This document shows positions 63,939-64,000 of a stretch of 64,000 nucleotides of DNA, piece after piece; position 1 is the first letter of the stretch, and the number at the start of each line of letters is the position of its first letter. The stretch covers positions 1 to 64,000 of the forward strand of contig QCID01000001.1 in NCBI GenBank assembly GCA_003216895.1, written 5' to 3'. A model generated the notes under the pieces. That model had not been told where the DNA came from. It saw only the letters and a program-made list of their open reading frames with translations, and did not search any database. The stretch comes from Prochlorococcus sp. AG-402-K04 (lineage in GTDB: Bacteria; Cyanobacteriota; Cyanobacteriia; PCC-6307; Cyanobiaceae). The translations under genes were made by a program, and so were the position numbers.

Positions 63939-64000
63939 TATTATTCTAATTCTTTTAATATACATGAATAAACTACTTAAAAATGCCTACACTAGATTTT

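Noticed and set aside
63964..64000. An ATG frame open to the right edge (MNKLLKNAYTRF)
   Set aside because: Only twelve codons are visible, so it cannot be told from chance.

Overview
The window is a stretch of a small, AT-rich cyanobacterial chromosome of the marine picocyanobacterial type, almost certainly Prochlorococcus and more likely a low-light-adapted lineage. The evidence is a Pcb-type divinyl-chlorophyll antenna gene (1678-2736), a Rieske oxygenase of the chlorophyllide a oxygenase / pheophorbide a oxygenase group (4787-6121), the aerobic chlorophyll cyclase AcsF (14613-15719), many small cyanobacteria-only families (DUF1230/CGLD27, DUF3318, DUF3288, DUF1816, DUF3082, PAM68), very short intergenic spaces and a low-GC codon style. 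The strain is inferred from gene content, not from a database search. No plasmid, prophage, insertion sequence or CRISPR array was seen.

Layout. 1-6.1 kb: a 5'-truncated ferritin, a Crp/Fnr-type regulator with a small partner gene, the Pcb antenna, a peroxiredoxin-like gene, a zinc-ribbon membrane protein, an ABC ATPase and the Rieske oxygenase. 6.1-11 kb: small genes, galE, an initiator tRNA-Met, and a compact minus-strand operon (DUF3318, rsfS, CGLD27-like, asparaginase II-like). 11-18.5 kb: carB, acsF facing a plant-type ferredoxin, small genes, and a beta-hydroxyacid dehydrogenase. 18.6-22.6 kb: a three-gene ABC-2 exporter and an Nramp-related carrier. 22.7-26.5 kb: an accessory-like stretch of small and hypothetical genes ending in a TauE/SafE permease. 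26.5-31.3 kb: a gene set for glucosylglycerate (gpgS divergent from a GH13 phosphorylase, gpgP and a glycerate kinase). 31.4-37 kb: a GIY-YIG-like membrane protein, uppP, tRNA-Pro, msrA, an ABC exporter and several tiny membrane proteins. 37-48 kb: housekeeping genes trpD, carA, STAS, mrnC, rlmB, gatA, dnaE, PAM68 and rpsO. 48-57.6 kb: ruvA, a DMT permease, dnaG, an HExxH protein, a umuDC pair with a putative LexA operator, rlmH, rsmA and ispE. 57.6-64 kb: DUF3082, pdhB, secDF and a GT39-like membrane glycosyltransferase.

How the parts fit together. Pcb, the Rieske oxygenase and AcsF with the facing ferredoxin serve chlorophyll synthesis and light harvesting. The 26.5-31.3 kb cluster could make and recycle the compatible solute glucosylglycerate: GpgS and GpgP build it from 3-phosphoglycerate and a sugar nucleotide, the phosphorylase splits it to glucose-1-phosphate and glycerate, and the kinase returns glycerate to phosphoglycerate. 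The 52.5-54.9 kb segment looks like a damage-inducible translesion module. At least ten genes too short for usual length cut-offs (31-56 residues) were read directly from the sequence; most encode single-pass membrane peptides of unknown function.
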